In this document: in pieces, positions 49,364 to 58,088 of the stretch
How the letters are laid out: every line of letters begins with the position of its first letter
How positions within the stretch are numbered: position 1 is the stretch's first letter
Origin: Streptomyces sp. P9-A4
Lineage (GTDB): Bacteria; Actinomycetota; Actinomycetes; Streptomycetales; Streptomycetaceae
Assembly (NCBI RefSeq): GCF_036634195.1
Contig: NZ_JAZIFY010000001.1
Span: 3,420,501-3,484,500 of the forward strand
Direction of reading: 5' to 3'
DNA: 64,000 nucleotides
Program-made: the position numbers and the translations under genes
The notes under the pieces: model-generated
Database searches by the model: none
Seen by the model: the letters and a program-made list of their open reading frames with translations, nothing else
What the model was told of the DNA's origin: nothing

Positions 49364-50566
49364 TCAGGAGGCGAGATCGGCCAGGACCTCCCCGAGCACC
49401 CGCGCCGCCTTCTCCGCGTCCGCGAAGCCGACGTACAGCGGGGTGAAGCCGAACCGCAGGACGTCCGGGCGGCGCAGGTCGCCGACGACCCCGCGCCTGA
49501 TCAGCTCGGCCATCACCGCGGGAGCGTTCTCGCAGCTCAGCGCGACCTGGCTGCCGCGCTCGCCGTGCGCCGCGGGCGTCACGGAGGTGACGCGGCCCCC
49601 GGGGGCGTACGCCTCGACGCACTCCAGGAAGAAGTCCGTCAGCGCCAGCGACTTCGCCCGCACGTCCTCGACCGCGACCCCGTCCCACACGTCGAGCGCC
49701 GCTTCGAGCGCCAGCATGGAGAGGATGTCCGGGGTGCCGACCCGGCCGCGCACGGCGCCCGCGGCGGCCTCGTACCCGGGGGTCATCGCGAACGGATCGG
49801 CGTGTGAGTTCCAGCCCGGCAGCGGCGAGTCGAAGGCGCCCTGGTGACGCTCGGCGACATACAGGTAGGCGGGCGAACCGGGCCCGCCGTTCAGGTACTT
49901 GTAGGTGCAGCCGACGGCCAGGTCGACCCCGTGCTCGTCCAGCCCGACGGGCAGCGCGCCCGCGCTGTGGCACAGGTCCCAGACGGCCAGCGCGCCCGCC
50001 CGGTGGAGGGCGGCGGTGATGCCGGGCAGGTCCTGGAGCCGGCCGCTGCGGTAGTCGACGTGGTTGACGAGCGCGGCGGCCGTGCGGTCGCTCACCGCGT
50101 CCGCCATGTCGGCCGGGTCGCAGGGCACGATCTCGTGACCCGTCATCCGCGCCGCGGACTCCGCGATGTACCCGTCCGTGGGAAAGGTCGTCGCGTCGAC
50201 GAGGATCTGGTCCCGGCCGGCACCGGCTCGACGGGCCGCCGCGACGACCGCCTTGAAGACGTTCACGCTCGTCGAGTCGCCGACGACGACCTGACCGGCG
50301 GCGGCGCCGACGATCGGCGCGATCCGGTCGCCGATCCGCTCGGGCGCGGTCCACCAGCCCGACTCGTCCCAGGAGCGGATGCGCAGCTCGCCCCACTCGC
50401 GGGTGATGACGTCGGCCATCCGGGCGGGGACGTGCGCGGGCAGCGCGCCCAGCGAGTTGCCGTCGAGGTAGACGGTCCCCTCGTCGAGGGCGAACTTCTT
50501 CCGGTGCTCCGCCAGGGCGTCGGCGGCGTCGAGACCCGCGGCCCTCTTCTCGTACGGCTCAGACAT
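49364..50566 (-). CDS. kynU: Kynureninase
   Basis: This 400-residue PLP enzyme cleaves kynurenine to anthranilate and alanine. GTVYLDGNSLGALPAHVPAR is the N-terminal active-site signature. QILVDATTFPTDGYIAES, LVNHVDYRSGRLQDLPGITA and WDLCHSAGALPVGL hold the cofactor-binding residues, and the Schiff-base lysine is in VGCTYKYLNGGPGSPAYLY. It ends in the usual small domain with VLRFGFTPLYVGF. The ATG at 50566 lies 8 bp inside the 3' end of the dioxygenase gene, so the genes are translationally linked. Confidence 0.95.
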   Translation of the reverse strand: MSEPYEKRAAGLDAADALAEHRKKFALDEGTVYLDGNSLGALPAHVPARMADVITREWGELRIRSWDESGWWTAPERIGDRIAPIVGAAAGQVVVGDSTSVNVFKAVVAAARRAGAGRDQILVDATTFPTDGYIAESAARMTGHEIVPCDPADMADAVSDRTAAALVNHVDYRSGRLQDLPGITAALHRAGALAVWDLCHSAGALPVGLDEHGVDLAVGCTYKYLNGGPGSPAYLYVAERHQGAFDSPLPGWNSHADPFAMTPGYEAAAGAVRGRVGTPDILSMLALEAALDVWDGVAVEDVRAKSLALTDFFLECVEAYAPGGRVTSVTPAAHGERGSQVALSCENAPAVMAELIRRGVVGDLRRPDVLRFGFTPLYVGFADAEKAARVLGEVLADLAS

Positions 50567-51419
50567 GGCTGCGCGCCGTCCACAGCTCGGGGAACACGTT
50601 CTTCTGGGCCCGCTTCTCCAGCCAGGCCACGCCGGCCGAACCGCCGGTGCCGGTCTTCGCGCCCATCGCGCGCCGGGTCGCCACCAGGTGGTCGTTGCGC
50701 CATCGCCAGACGAGTTCGGCGACATCGCTCAGGGCCTCACCGAGCCGGACCAGCTCGCCGTTCTGGTCGGCCTCCGCGTAGATCCCGGCCCAGACGGCCT
50801 CGACCTCGGTGGAGGGCTCGTACCGCTGCGCCAGGTCACGGCCGAGGACGGCGGCCGGGACGGGCAGGCCGCGCCGGGCCAGCAGCCCGAGGACCTCGTC
50901 GTACAGGCTCGGCTCGTGCAGCGCCTTCTCCAGCTCCGCGTGGACGCGGGGCGCGCCCCGGTGCGGGACGAGCATGGACGCGGCCTTGTCGCCGAGCAGG
51001 AACTCCATCCGGCGGTACATCGCGGACTGGAAGCCGGAGCCCTCGCCCAGGGCGGCCCGGTAGGAGTTGAACTGGGCGGGGGTGAGCTGCGCCAGCGGAC
51101 GCCAGGAGTGGTTCAGGGCCTCCAGCTGGCGGACCGAACGCTTGAGCGCGTCCATGGCCACGGGGACGCGGTCCTCGCGCAGGGCGCGGCTCGCGGTCTC
51201 CCACTCGTGGACGATCACCGTGAACCACAGCTCCATGACCTGGGTGGTGACCAGGAAGACCATCTCGCCCGGGTCGTCCGAGCGGAGGTGCTGGAGGTGG
51301 GTCAGGACGTCCGCCTGGACGTAGTCCTCGTACGGCGTCGTACCCGCGAAGTCGAGGTTCGGGGCGTCGGCGGCCGAACCGGATCCGGCGAGGTCGGGAG
51401 AGGCGGGAAGGGATGACAT
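50559..51419 (-). CDS. kynA: Tryptophan 2,3-dioxygenase
   Basis: This 286-residue heme enzyme oxidises L-tryptophan to N-formylkynurenine. The core begins TPYEDYVQADVLTHLQHLRS. HEMLFLV-like EMVFLVTTQVMELWFTVIVH lies in the active-site helix, ALNHSWRPLAQLTPAQFNSY and ALGEGSGFQSAMYRRMEFLL form the substrate loop, and WRWRNDHLVATRRAMGAKTG holds the heme-proximal His and C-terminal loop. It is the first gene of a three-gene unit kynA-kynU-formamidase. Anthranilate may feed secondary metabolism. Confidence 0.96.
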   Translation of the reverse strand: MSSLPASPDLAGSGSAADAPNLDFAGTTPYEDYVQADVLTHLQHLRSDDPGEMVFLVTTQVMELWFTVIVHEWETASRALREDRVPVAMDALKRSVRQLEALNHSWRPLAQLTPAQFNSYRAALGEGSGFQSAMYRRMEFLLGDKAASMLVPHRGAPRVHAELEKALHEPSLYDEVLGLLARRGLPVPAAVLGRDLAQRYEPSTEVEAVWAGIYAEADQNGELVRLGEALSDVAELVWRWRNDHLVATRRAMGAKTGTGGSAGVAWLEKRAQKNVFPELWTARSHV

Positions 51420-51543
51420 CTCTGTCTCCTCGATGCGTACTACCGGGTAGCGGTCTGCTCCACCGTGTCCGCGTCGATGTGTGCGGCACGGGAGCCCCGG
51501 TCCCCTCGGGAGACGTGCTCCGTCGCACGCCGTCCCAAGCGCA

Positions 51544-52422
51544 TCATGACACGATCGGCCCGGTGATGTAGCTCCCGTCTTCGCTGTACGGAAACGCGTT
51601 CGAGCGACATCCGTTCAGACCCTTGATCTGCTGCATCATCGCGGGCGCCGGCTTGCCCGGACCCGGGCAGCCCATGTGCTGCCGGATGCCGATCTCGTGC
51701 CCCACCTCGTGGTTGATGATCAGATGCCGGTACTCGGCGGCCTCGCCCGCGAAGGTGGGCGAGCCGAGCATCCAGCGCTTGAGGTTCACCACGACACCGT
51801 CGGTGGTCTCGCAGTTCAGCTCGCCGTGGGTGTTGAGGCCCTGCTGCGCGCAGAGCGAGTCGGCGGTGTCCGGGGTGGCGATGCGGATGACGAAGTCGGC
51901 GTTCTGCGAGACCAGCTGGAAGCGGCCCCGGCCGTGCGCGGCCCAGCCGCGCGGATGGGACAGGATGTGCTGGATCTCGGCGGCCGTCTCGCGCGCCGAC
52001 AGATCGACGCCGTCCTCGACCTGGACCCGGTAGCGGCGCAGGACCCCGCTTCTGCCGACCGGTTCGCCGGAGGCCTGCGCGGTGGTGAAGGTACCGGCGC
52101 CGGACTGCGGCACGGTCGTCTTCTTCGGGGTGGGCTTCGGCTTCGGTTTCGGCTTCGCCGTGGTGGGCCGGGGCGTGGGCGTGGTGGTCGTGGGCGCCGG
52201 GGCGGGGGCCTCGGTCGTCGCCTCCGTCGTCGTGGGCGCCGGGGCGGCCGTCCCGTCGGCGGCCCGGCCGTTGTAGTGGGCGAGGGCGGCGCCCGCGCCG
52301 AGCGCGACCGTCATCAGGACCAGCGCGGGGAGTGCGAGCCTGGCTATGGGGCCGCGTCTGCCTGCGCCCCGCCGCCGGCTCCGTGTTCGTCGCCGTCCTG
52401 CGGTTGAGGCACGCTTGCCCAC
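51544..52422 (-). CDS. DUF3152 secreted/anchored protein with a zincin-like motif
   Basis: A 292-residue protein from a GTG. A strongly basic N-terminus is followed by one hydrophobic helix (about 27-48), which may be an uncleaved anchor or signal. A Thr/Pro/Lys-rich linker (about 58-105) follows, then a DUF3152 domain. The domain carries HEVGHEIGIRQHMGCPGPGK, with the HExxH-like His-Glu-Val-Gly-His of metallopeptidases and a conserved Cys pattern (LCAQQG, LNCETTDG, NGCRSNAFPY). It is therefore a candidate extracytoplasmic metalloprotease or a related fold. It lies between the kyn genes and DUF3151. A 46-bp inverted repeat lies about 130 bp upstream. Confidence 0.82.
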   Translation of the reverse strand: MGKRASTAGRRRTRSRRRGAGRRGPIARLALPALVLMTVALGAGAALAHYNGRAADGTAAPAPTTTEATTEAPAPAPTTTTPTPRPTTAKPKPKPKPTPKKTTVPQSGAGTFTTAQASGEPVGRSGVLRRYRVQVEDGVDLSARETAAEIQHILSHPRGWAAHGRGRFQLVSQNADFVIRIATPDTADSLCAQQGLNTHGELNCETTDGVVVNLKRWMLGSPTFAGEAAEYRHLIINHEVGHEIGIRQHMGCPGPGKPAPAMMQQIKGLNGCRSNAFPYSEDGSYITGPIVS

Positions 52423-52553
52423 GACAGACTTCTCCCCTGCGTCGGCCGGCGGTGGGGGAAGAGGAAGTAAGGCCTCGGAACCGGCGTCTTCGGTGCTTCG
52501 GTCCCGGGGATCGTACCGGCCGTCTCGAACACCCTCGAACGGCCCGGAGAGTC

Positions 52554-52599
52554 TGTCCGGATTTCCCCCTGTCCGTCGGGACGGGGGGAAAACCGGACA
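52554..52599. promoter_or_regulatory. Near-perfect inverted repeat upstream of the DUF3152 gene
   Basis: TGTCCGGATTTCCCCC (52554-52569) and GGGGGGAAAACCGGACA (52583-52599) pair over 16 positions with one mismatch, around a short spacer. It lies 132 bp before the DUF3152 start and 56 bp after the DUF3151 stop. It could be the DUF3151 terminator or a paired operator. The A-rich stretches inside the arms make a pure terminator role less typical. Confidence 0.45.
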
Positions 52600-52654
52600 A
52601 TGTCACGTGTGCGCGGCCGAGGGCTCCCGGCCGCGCGTCACGCCTCGTGCCTGC

Positions 52655-53068
52655 TCAGCCTAGGGTCTCGGCCGCGGTCTCCGAAGAGTCGCGCAGGAAG
52701 GTCGAGCAGCGCTCGTACTCCTCCTTCTCGCCGATCTCGCCGGCCGCGCGGGCCAGCGAGTGCAGCGCGCGCAGGAAGCCGCGGTTCGGCTCGTGCTCCC
52801 ACGGCACCGGGCCGTGGCCCTTCCAGCCGCTGCGGCGCAGCGCGTCGAGGCCGCGGTGGTAGCCGGTACGGGCGTACGCGTACGACTCGACGACCGCACC
52901 GCGCTCGTACGCGTCGTCGGCGAGCCGGGCCCAGGCGAGCGAGGAGGTCGGGTACTTCGCGGCGACGTCCGCCGGAGCCGTACCGTTCGCGAGCAGCTCG
53001 CGCGGACCGGGATCGTCGGGCAGGTGGGTGGGGGCCGGTCCCCCCAGGAGGTTCTCATGGATGGCCAT
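52655..53068 (-). CDS. DUF3151 family protein
   Basis: A 137-residue, all-helical cytoplasmic protein with PTSSLAWARLADDAYERGAV, YAYARTGYHRGLDALRRSGW and GFLRALHSLARAAGEIGEKE. This is a compact TPR-like fold characteristic of DUF3151, which is usually found near fba in actinomycetes. The function is unknown. The ATG at 53068 is preceded by GGGGACC. It lies downstream of the MFS gene on the same strand, separated by the 19-bp tandem repeats. Confidence 0.85.
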   Translation of the reverse strand: MAIHENLLGGPAPTHLPDDPGPRELLANGTAPADVAAKYPTSSLAWARLADDAYERGAVVESYAYARTGYHRGLDALRRSGWKGHGPVPWEHEPNRGFLRALHSLARAAGEIGEKEEYERCSTFLRDSSETAAETLG

Positions 53069-53125
53069 GGGGCCAGTCTGCCTCAGACGCGGCGACGGAA
53101 GGCCGACACGGCCCTGCCCGCCCTC

Positions 53126-53201
53126 GGACCGCGGTGTCCCGCTCAGACCGCCGTGTCCCGCTCGCCCCGCCGTGTTCCGCTCAGACCGCCGTGTCCCGCT
53201 G
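53126..53201. repeat. 19-bp tandem repeats spanning the MFS stop codon
   Basis: Four contiguous units of 19 bp (53126, 53145, 53164, 53183) have the consensus AGACCGCCGTGTCCCGCTC, with one to four differences. On the minus strand each contains GGGACACGGCGGTCTGA, so every unit restates Arg-Asp-Thr-Ala-Val-stop. Because 19 is not a multiple of three, each unit is in a different frame. The first (53183-53201) provides the end and stop of the MFS gene. Confidence 0.8.
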
Positions 53202-54626
53202 CCCCGGGTCCAGCGGCGGGGACGACACCCCGCAGTGCACCTTGCACTCCGGATGGCAGTTCACCCGCACCGGGGCCCGCATCGTCGTCCAGGCGATCAC
53301 CGCGCCCACCACCAGGATGCCCGCGCACATCGGCATCGCCCGCCGGAACGTCGCCCCGAACTCCTCCGCCGAGCGGTACGCCTCCGGCCCCATCCCGGCG
53401 AGCAGCGGCAGCGCGGCCACCGCGAGCAGCCCGGCCGCCCGCGCCGCCGCGTTGTTGATGCCGCTCGCCAGGCCCGCCCTGGACACGTCCACCGAGGCGA
53501 GCACCGTCGCGGTCAGCGGCGCGACCAGCGTCGTCATCCCGAGCCCGAGCACCAGCAGGGCGGGCAGCACGTCCCGTACGTACGAGGCGTTCTCTCCGAC
53601 CCGCAGCATCAGCAGCATGCCCGCCGCGCACAGCAGCGGCCCCACCGTGAGCGGGATGCGGGGCCCGATCCGCTCCCCCAGCTGCCCGGACCGCGCCGAG
53701 AACAGCAGCATCAGGACGGTCGTCGGCAGCAGGGCCGTACCGGCGCCGAGCGCCGAGTAGCCGGCCACCACCTGGAGCTGGAGGGCGGCCAGGAAGAAGA
53801 AGCCGCCGAAGGCCGCGTACACACAGAGGGTGACCAGGTTGACCGCCGTGAACATCCGGGACGCGAAGATCGACGGCGGCACCATCGCCGCCTCGCCGCG
53901 CCGCCGCTCGACCAGGACGAACCCGGCCCCGACGGCCACCCCGGCGACCCCCGCCCACCAGGCCGCACCGATCAGCGCGTACGTCACGAGCGCGAGCGCC
54001 GCCGCCCCGAGGACCGCGCCGAGCACGTCGAACCGGCCGTGCGCGACCTCGTCCCGCGACTCCGGCACGTGCCGCAGGGCGACGGGGACGCAGAGCGCGG
54101 CCAGCGGCACGTTCAGCAGGAACACCCACCGCCAGCCGGGACCGTCCACCAGCCAGCCGCCCACGAAGGGCCCGATCGCCGCCCCCACACCCCCGAAGCC
54201 CGACCACAGGCCGACCGCCCTGGCCCGGTCGTCCTCGTGGAAGCTCGCCTGGATCAGCGCCAGTGAACCGGGGGTGAGCAGCGCCCCGCCCACGCCCTGG
54301 AAGGCGCGCGCGGCGATCAGCACCCCGGCGTTCGGTGCGAGCCCGCACAGCAGCGAGGCGAGCGCGAACCACACCACCCCGATCACGAAGACCCGGCGCC
54401 GCCCGAAGCGGTCGCCGAGGGCCCCGCCGAGCAGGATCAGTCCGGCCAGGGTCAGCATGTAGGCGTTGACCGTCCACTGGAGGACGGCGAGGTCGGCGCC
54501 CAGGTCCTCCCCGATGTGCGGCAGCGCGACGTTGACGACCGTCGAATCGAGGAGAGCCATCCCGGAGCCCAGGACGGTCGTGAACACGATCCAGCGCCCG
54601 GTCCCGGAGCTCAGCCGGATGTCCAT
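53181..54626 (-). CDS. MFS drug exporter, DHA2 (14-TM) type
   Basis: A 481-residue transporter with about fourteen membrane helices. The first loop has LDSTVVNVALPHIGEDLGAD, the DHA2 signature region; LGGALGDRFGRRRVFVIGVV is motif A, and LIQASFHEDDRARAVGLWSG is the conserved intracellular segment. WTVNAYMLTLAGLILLGG matches the antiporter helix. It should export hydrophobic compounds with proton antiport. The C-terminus ends in a short hydrophilic tail with several Cys and His residues (VNCHPECKVHCGVSSPPLDP), unusual for the family and possibly metal-binding, and it stops inside a tandem repeat. Confidence 0.9.
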   Translation of the reverse strand: MDIRLSSGTGRWIVFTTVLGSGMALLDSTVVNVALPHIGEDLGADLAVLQWTVNAYMLTLAGLILLGGALGDRFGRRRVFVIGVVWFALASLLCGLAPNAGVLIAARAFQGVGGALLTPGSLALIQASFHEDDRARAVGLWSGFGGVGAAIGPFVGGWLVDGPGWRWVFLLNVPLAALCVPVALRHVPESRDEVAHGRFDVLGAVLGAAALALVTYALIGAAWWAGVAGVAVGAGFVLVERRRGEAAMVPPSIFASRMFTAVNLVTLCVYAAFGGFFFLAALQLQVVAGYSALGAGTALLPTTVLMLLFSARSGQLGERIGPRIPLTVGPLLCAAGMLLMLRVGENASYVRDVLPALLVLGLGMTTLVAPLTATVLASVDVSRAGLASGINNAAARAAGLLAVAALPLLAGMGPEAYRSAEEFGATFRRAMPMCAGILVVGAVIAWTTMRAPVRVNCHPECKVHCGVSSPPLDPGQRDTAV

Positions 54627-54651
54627 GCCTGCATGGTCCCGCGAACGACGG

Positions 54652-54692
54652 AGCCCCGCCCGCCGGAATCCGAGGAAACGGCGGACGGGGCT
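54652..54692 (-). terminator. Hairpin terminator after the secreted propeller gene
   Basis: AGCCCCGCCCGCCG and CGGCGGACGGGGCT pair over 14 bp with one mismatch, around a 13-base loop, beginning 16 bp past the stop codon of the upstream-strand gene. Confidence 0.7.
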
Positions 54693-54707
54693 GTGGTGGC
54701 CGTCGGG

Positions 54708-56702
54708 TCAGCGGGTGAAGTTGAAGTACTTCCACGCGCCGTAGACCGTGGTGTTCACGTTGTCGCCGGAGGTGCCGTCCACGTACGCCGTGCGGACCCG
54801 GGCGCGGATGCCCGCCGCCCCGTCCCCGTCGAACGCGAAGTACACCATGCCGCCGCTGTTCAGCGGGATCAGGTCCGAGCCGCCGGAGCGCCAGGCGCCG
54901 TCGTACCAGACCTGGAGGTCGTACTGGGTCTTGCGGCCCGGGTACGGGTTGTGCCAGGCGGTGACCAGCGGGTCCGAGGTCTGGTGGTACGTCTGGTACC
55001 AGATGGTGCCGATCTTCGACCACTTGTAGTGCCGGGACAGCGCGGTCGTCAGACCGGCCCGCGTGTACACGGTGGACCCGGCGTGGGCCCTGGCGGAGCG
55101 GGTGTCGGCGGCGAAGTCCGCGGTCACCCAGCTGTCACGGGTCATCCTGACCGTCACCGACAGCTTGCCCGCCGAGTTGACCGTGCCGCGCTTGAGCAGC
55201 CGCTTCGGCTCCGGACCCAGCGGGTCGGACCAGATCTCCACCACGCGGTTGCGGTACGTCCAGCCCAGCGTGGCCGTGTACGTCACGTTGGTGCCGTAGT
55301 TGACCGTGCGACGGTTCTGGTCGAGCGTCAGCGCGGTCGTGAACGGGGTCACCTTGACGACCGCCGTGCCGCTCGCGCCCAGGTGCGTGGCGTCGCCCGC
55401 GTACGCCACCTTGTACGTGGCGCTGCCGGCCGCGGTCGGGGTGTCGGTGAACGAGAACGTGCCGTTCGCCCCGAGCGCCCTCGTCCCGAGCGCCTTGCCC
55501 TTCGGGAACTCGGGGTCGTACCGCGTCACGGTGAGCGGCGTCCCCGCGGGCAGTCCCAGCGTCGCCGCGACCGTGCCGGAGACGGTGACCGCCTTGGTGA
55601 CCACCACGGTGGCCGGGACCTTCACGGTGACCGTCGGCAGGGACTTGGTGGGCGTGTCCAGGACCTGCAGGCGGACGCTGTCGCCGCTGGAGGCCGAGGT
55701 CACCGCGAACAGGCGGCTGCCGCCCGGCTCCCAGGCGAGGGCGCTGTTCTGCAGGCCGTCGCCACCGCTGTAGACCCCGGTGTTGGGGAAGTCGTACTGC
55801 CGCACGGCCTTGGTCTCGCCCGGCCGGTAGACGAACACGTCCGGGTTGTACGGGGCGTCGGAGCCCGCCGCCACCGTGCCGTCGGCGGCGACCGCCACGG
55901 CGGCGCCGTGGTACTCGCTGGCGTAGGACGCCAGCTCGGCCATGTCGGTGGTCCGCCACACCCGGTGGCGGTTGCCGGCGGTGGCCGTGACGATCCTGCC
56001 GCCGTCCGGGGTGTAGGCGAGGTCGTTGGCCATGCCCACCGAGCCGACGTCGGGGGACGTGCGCGCGGTACGGGTCGCGGTGCCCGTGGACACGTCGTAC
56101 GCGCCGAGCAGGAAGCGGTGGTAGTACGAGGACATCGCCGCGAAGGCGTTCGGGTCCGTCGGCGAGGAAACGAGCCGCGGGGCGCCCGAGTAGTTCAGCT
56201 CGGTGTCCTGGGCCAGGGTCACCACGGGTTCGGCACCGGAGGTGTCGACCGACCCGATGTCGCCGTGGTCGCCGTTGCCGTAGCCGAACCAGATCCTGCC
56301 GCCCGCGGCGGCGACGTACTGCGGGTCGGTGCCCTCGCCGGTGGCGTACCGGGCCTGCTCGGTCACGGACTGCGGGTCGAGGGCGACGACGACGTCGGCG
56401 CCCGGGACCGCCGCGTAGAGGCTCCCCGAGTCGGGGGAGAGCGCGAGCCCGGTGACCCCGGGAAGGCCGGTGACGGTGCTCAGCACCGTGCCCGTGTAGT
56501 CGGTCGCGACGACCTTGCCGAGGTACGGGTCGCTGATGAAGATCTTGCGGTGGACGCCGTCCACCAGCATGTCGCCCACGGACGACAGCGGAAGGGCCTT
56601 GCTGCTGTCGGCGGCGGCCTGACCCGCCGTGCCCGCGACGAGCGCCGCGGAGCTGACAAGAACCGCGAACGACGTCGCGGCAGAGAGAGTGCGCTTGCGC
56701 AC
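54708..56702 (-). CDS. Secreted beta-propeller protein with Ig-like repeats
   Basis: A 664-residue exported protein. The GTG at 56702 gives a clean signal peptide (RKRTLSAATSFAVLVSSAAL, cleavage near AAA). An ATG at 56726 with GGAG upstream is an alternative that adds a hydrophobic extension. Residues about 30-355 form a beta-propeller of WD/YVTN type (for example GVTGLALSPDSGSLYAAVPG and GMANDLAYTPDGGRIVTATA). Two Ig-like repeats follow (about 365-545, with TYKVAYAGDATHLGASGTAV). A C-terminal unit contains WYDGAWRSGGSDLIPLNSGG and ends GAWKYFNFTR. It probably binds a surface ligand; no catalytic motif is visible. Confidence 0.82.
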   Translation of the reverse strand: MRKRTLSAATSFAVLVSSAALVAGTAGQAAADSSKALPLSSVGDMLVDGVHRKIFISDPYLGKVVATDYTGTVLSTVTGLPGVTGLALSPDSGSLYAAVPGADVVVALDPQSVTEQARYATGEGTDPQYVAAAGGRIWFGYGNGDHGDIGSVDTSGAEPVVTLAQDTELNYSGAPRLVSSPTDPNAFAAMSSYYHRFLLGAYDVSTGTATRTARTSPDVGSVGMANDLAYTPDGGRIVTATAGNRHRVWRTTDMAELASYASEYHGAAVAVAADGTVAAGSDAPYNPDVFVYRPGETKAVRQYDFPNTGVYSGGDGLQNSALAWEPGGSRLFAVTSASSGDSVRLQVLDTPTKSLPTVTVKVPATVVVTKAVTVSGTVAATLGLPAGTPLTVTRYDPEFPKGKALGTRALGANGTFSFTDTPTAAGSATYKVAYAGDATHLGASGTAVVKVTPFTTALTLDQNRRTVNYGTNVTYTATLGWTYRNRVVEIWSDPLGPEPKRLLKRGTVNSAGKLSVTVRMTRDSWVTADFAADTRSARAHAGSTVYTRAGLTTALSRHYKWSKIGTIWYQTYHQTSDPLVTAWHNPYPGRKTQYDLQVWYDGAWRSGGSDLIPLNSGGMVYFAFDGDGAAGIRARVRTAYVDGTSGDNVNTTVYGAWKYFNFTR

Positions 56703-56831
56703 GATGAAGAGACCCCCCAGAAACATGGTCTCCGGCCCTCAGAGCGGGGCACGGTGCACGAAGACTAGAACACGCCTGCGACACCCCGCCTCCCGGTATC
56801 GCCGCCGGCCATGCCGGGGGCCGCCGCCCCC

Positions 56832-57992
56832 TCAGGCCTTCCGCAGCCGCGCCGCCGTGCGCACCAGCGCCTCGACGCCCCGCTCCGCCTTCCGCCGGGG
56901 GCAGCCCACGTTCAGCCGGACGAAGCCCGGCGTGCCGTACACCCCGCCCGGCATGATCGCGACCTTCTCCGCCGACACCAGCTCCTCCTGGAGCCGGGTC
57001 TCCTCGATGCCGAGCGGGCGCAGGTCGATCCAGGCCAGGTAGCCGGCCTGCGGAGGCGCCCAGACGAGATCGGGAAGGCCGGCCGCGAGGCGCTCGCGGA
57101 CCATGGCCATCGTGCCCGCCACGTAGGCGCGCAGCTCGTCCAGCCAGGCCGCGCCGTGGTGGTACGCGGCGATGTGGGCGGTCAGCGAGAGCACGGCGGG
57201 CGAGGCGAGGCCCTCGCCCGTCTCCATCCGCCGGACGAAGGCCGTGCGCTCGTCGGGGTCGCCGATGATGCCGTACGAGCCGGAGAGCGCGGGGAAGTTG
57301 AAGGCCTTGGTGCCGGAGGTGACCAGGGCCCAGCGGCGGCCCCGGCCGGACTCCGCGATCCGGGCCCACGGCACGTGCCGGTGGCCCTCGGCGGTCAGGT
57401 CCGCGTGGATCTCGTCGCTGACGACGGACACCCCGTGGCGCTCGGCCAGCCCGGCGAAGAGAGTGAGCTCCGCTTCCGTCCACACCCGGCCGGTCGGGTT
57501 GTGCGGGGAGCAGAGCAGCAGCATCCGGCTGTCCGGCCGGGCCAGCTCGCGTTCCAGGGCCTCGGTGTCCCCGACCGGGACCCCGCGCAGCTCGCGCCCG
57601 AGTCCGGTGACGGCCTTGCGGAAGCCGTCGTACGTGGGGGTGTGGACGACGACGCCGTCACCGGGCTCGGTCCACATCTGGAGCAGCTGGGAGAGCTGGC
57701 TGAGCACGGAGGGCGCGTACACCAGGGCCTCGGGGTCGATCTCGGTGGCGAACCGGCTCGCGTACCAGTGCCGGATCGCCTCCCGGAACTCCCCGAGCCG
57801 CCAGTCCGTGTAGCCGAAGACCCCGTGGCCGACGCGCTCGTGGAGGGCCGCCAGGACCTCCGGCGGGGAGGCGAAGTCCATGTCGGAGATGGTGAAGGGG
57901 AGCAGGTCGGGCACGCCGAAGCGGTCCGCGATCCCGTCCCACTGCACCGACCAGGTGCCGTGCCGGTCTATCTCCCGGTCGAAGTCGTACAT
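56832..57992 (-). CDS. MalY/PatB-type PLP aminotransferase (cystathionine beta-lyase-like)
   Basis: A 386-residue fold type I PLP enzyme. ISDMDFASPPEVLAALHERV is the N-terminal MalY/PatB signature. LLLCSPHNPTGRVWTEAELT is the substrate loop, VVSDEIHADLTAEGHRHVPW holds the cofactor aspartate, and the Schiff-base lysine is in TSGTKAFNFPALSGSYGIIG. In this family the reaction is C-S lyase on cystathionine or similar. The ATG at 57992 follows GGGAGGG; the longer frame to 58013 is not needed. It lies immediately downstream of fba, with the fba terminator between. Confidence 0.88.
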   Translation of the reverse strand: MYDFDREIDRHGTWSVQWDGIADRFGVPDLLPFTISDMDFASPPEVLAALHERVGHGVFGYTDWRLGEFREAIRHWYASRFATEIDPEALVYAPSVLSQLSQLLQMWTEPGDGVVVHTPTYDGFRKAVTGLGRELRGVPVGDTEALERELARPDSRMLLLCSPHNPTGRVWTEAELTLFAGLAERHGVSVVSDEIHADLTAEGHRHVPWARIAESGRGRRWALVTSGTKAFNFPALSGSYGIIGDPDERTAFVRRMETGEGLASPAVLSLTAHIAAYHHGAAWLDELRAYVAGTMAMVRERLAAGLPDLVWAPPQAGYLAWIDLRPLGIEETRLQEELVSAEKVAIMPGGVYGTPGFVRLNVGCPRRKAERGVEALVRTAARLRKA

Positions 57993-58014
57993 GGGGCCCT
58001 CCCGTCGACGCACG

Positions 58015-58046
58015 AGGACCCGGCACCTCGGGAGGTGCCGGGTCCT
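58015..58046 (-). terminator. Hairpin terminator after fba
   Basis: AGGACCCGGCACCT and AGGTGCCGGGTCCT form a 14-bp perfect stem around a four-base loop, 43 bp past the fba stop codon and just before the PatB-type gene's upstream region. Confidence 0.85.
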
Positions 58047-58088
58047 TCGCTCACACGAACACTGCTTCCACCGCTCTGACCGCGGTAC

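Noticed and set aside
53126..53201. CRISPR-like array
   Set aside because: The 19-bp units are directly adjacent with no spacers and no cas genes nearby; it is a simple tandem repeat.
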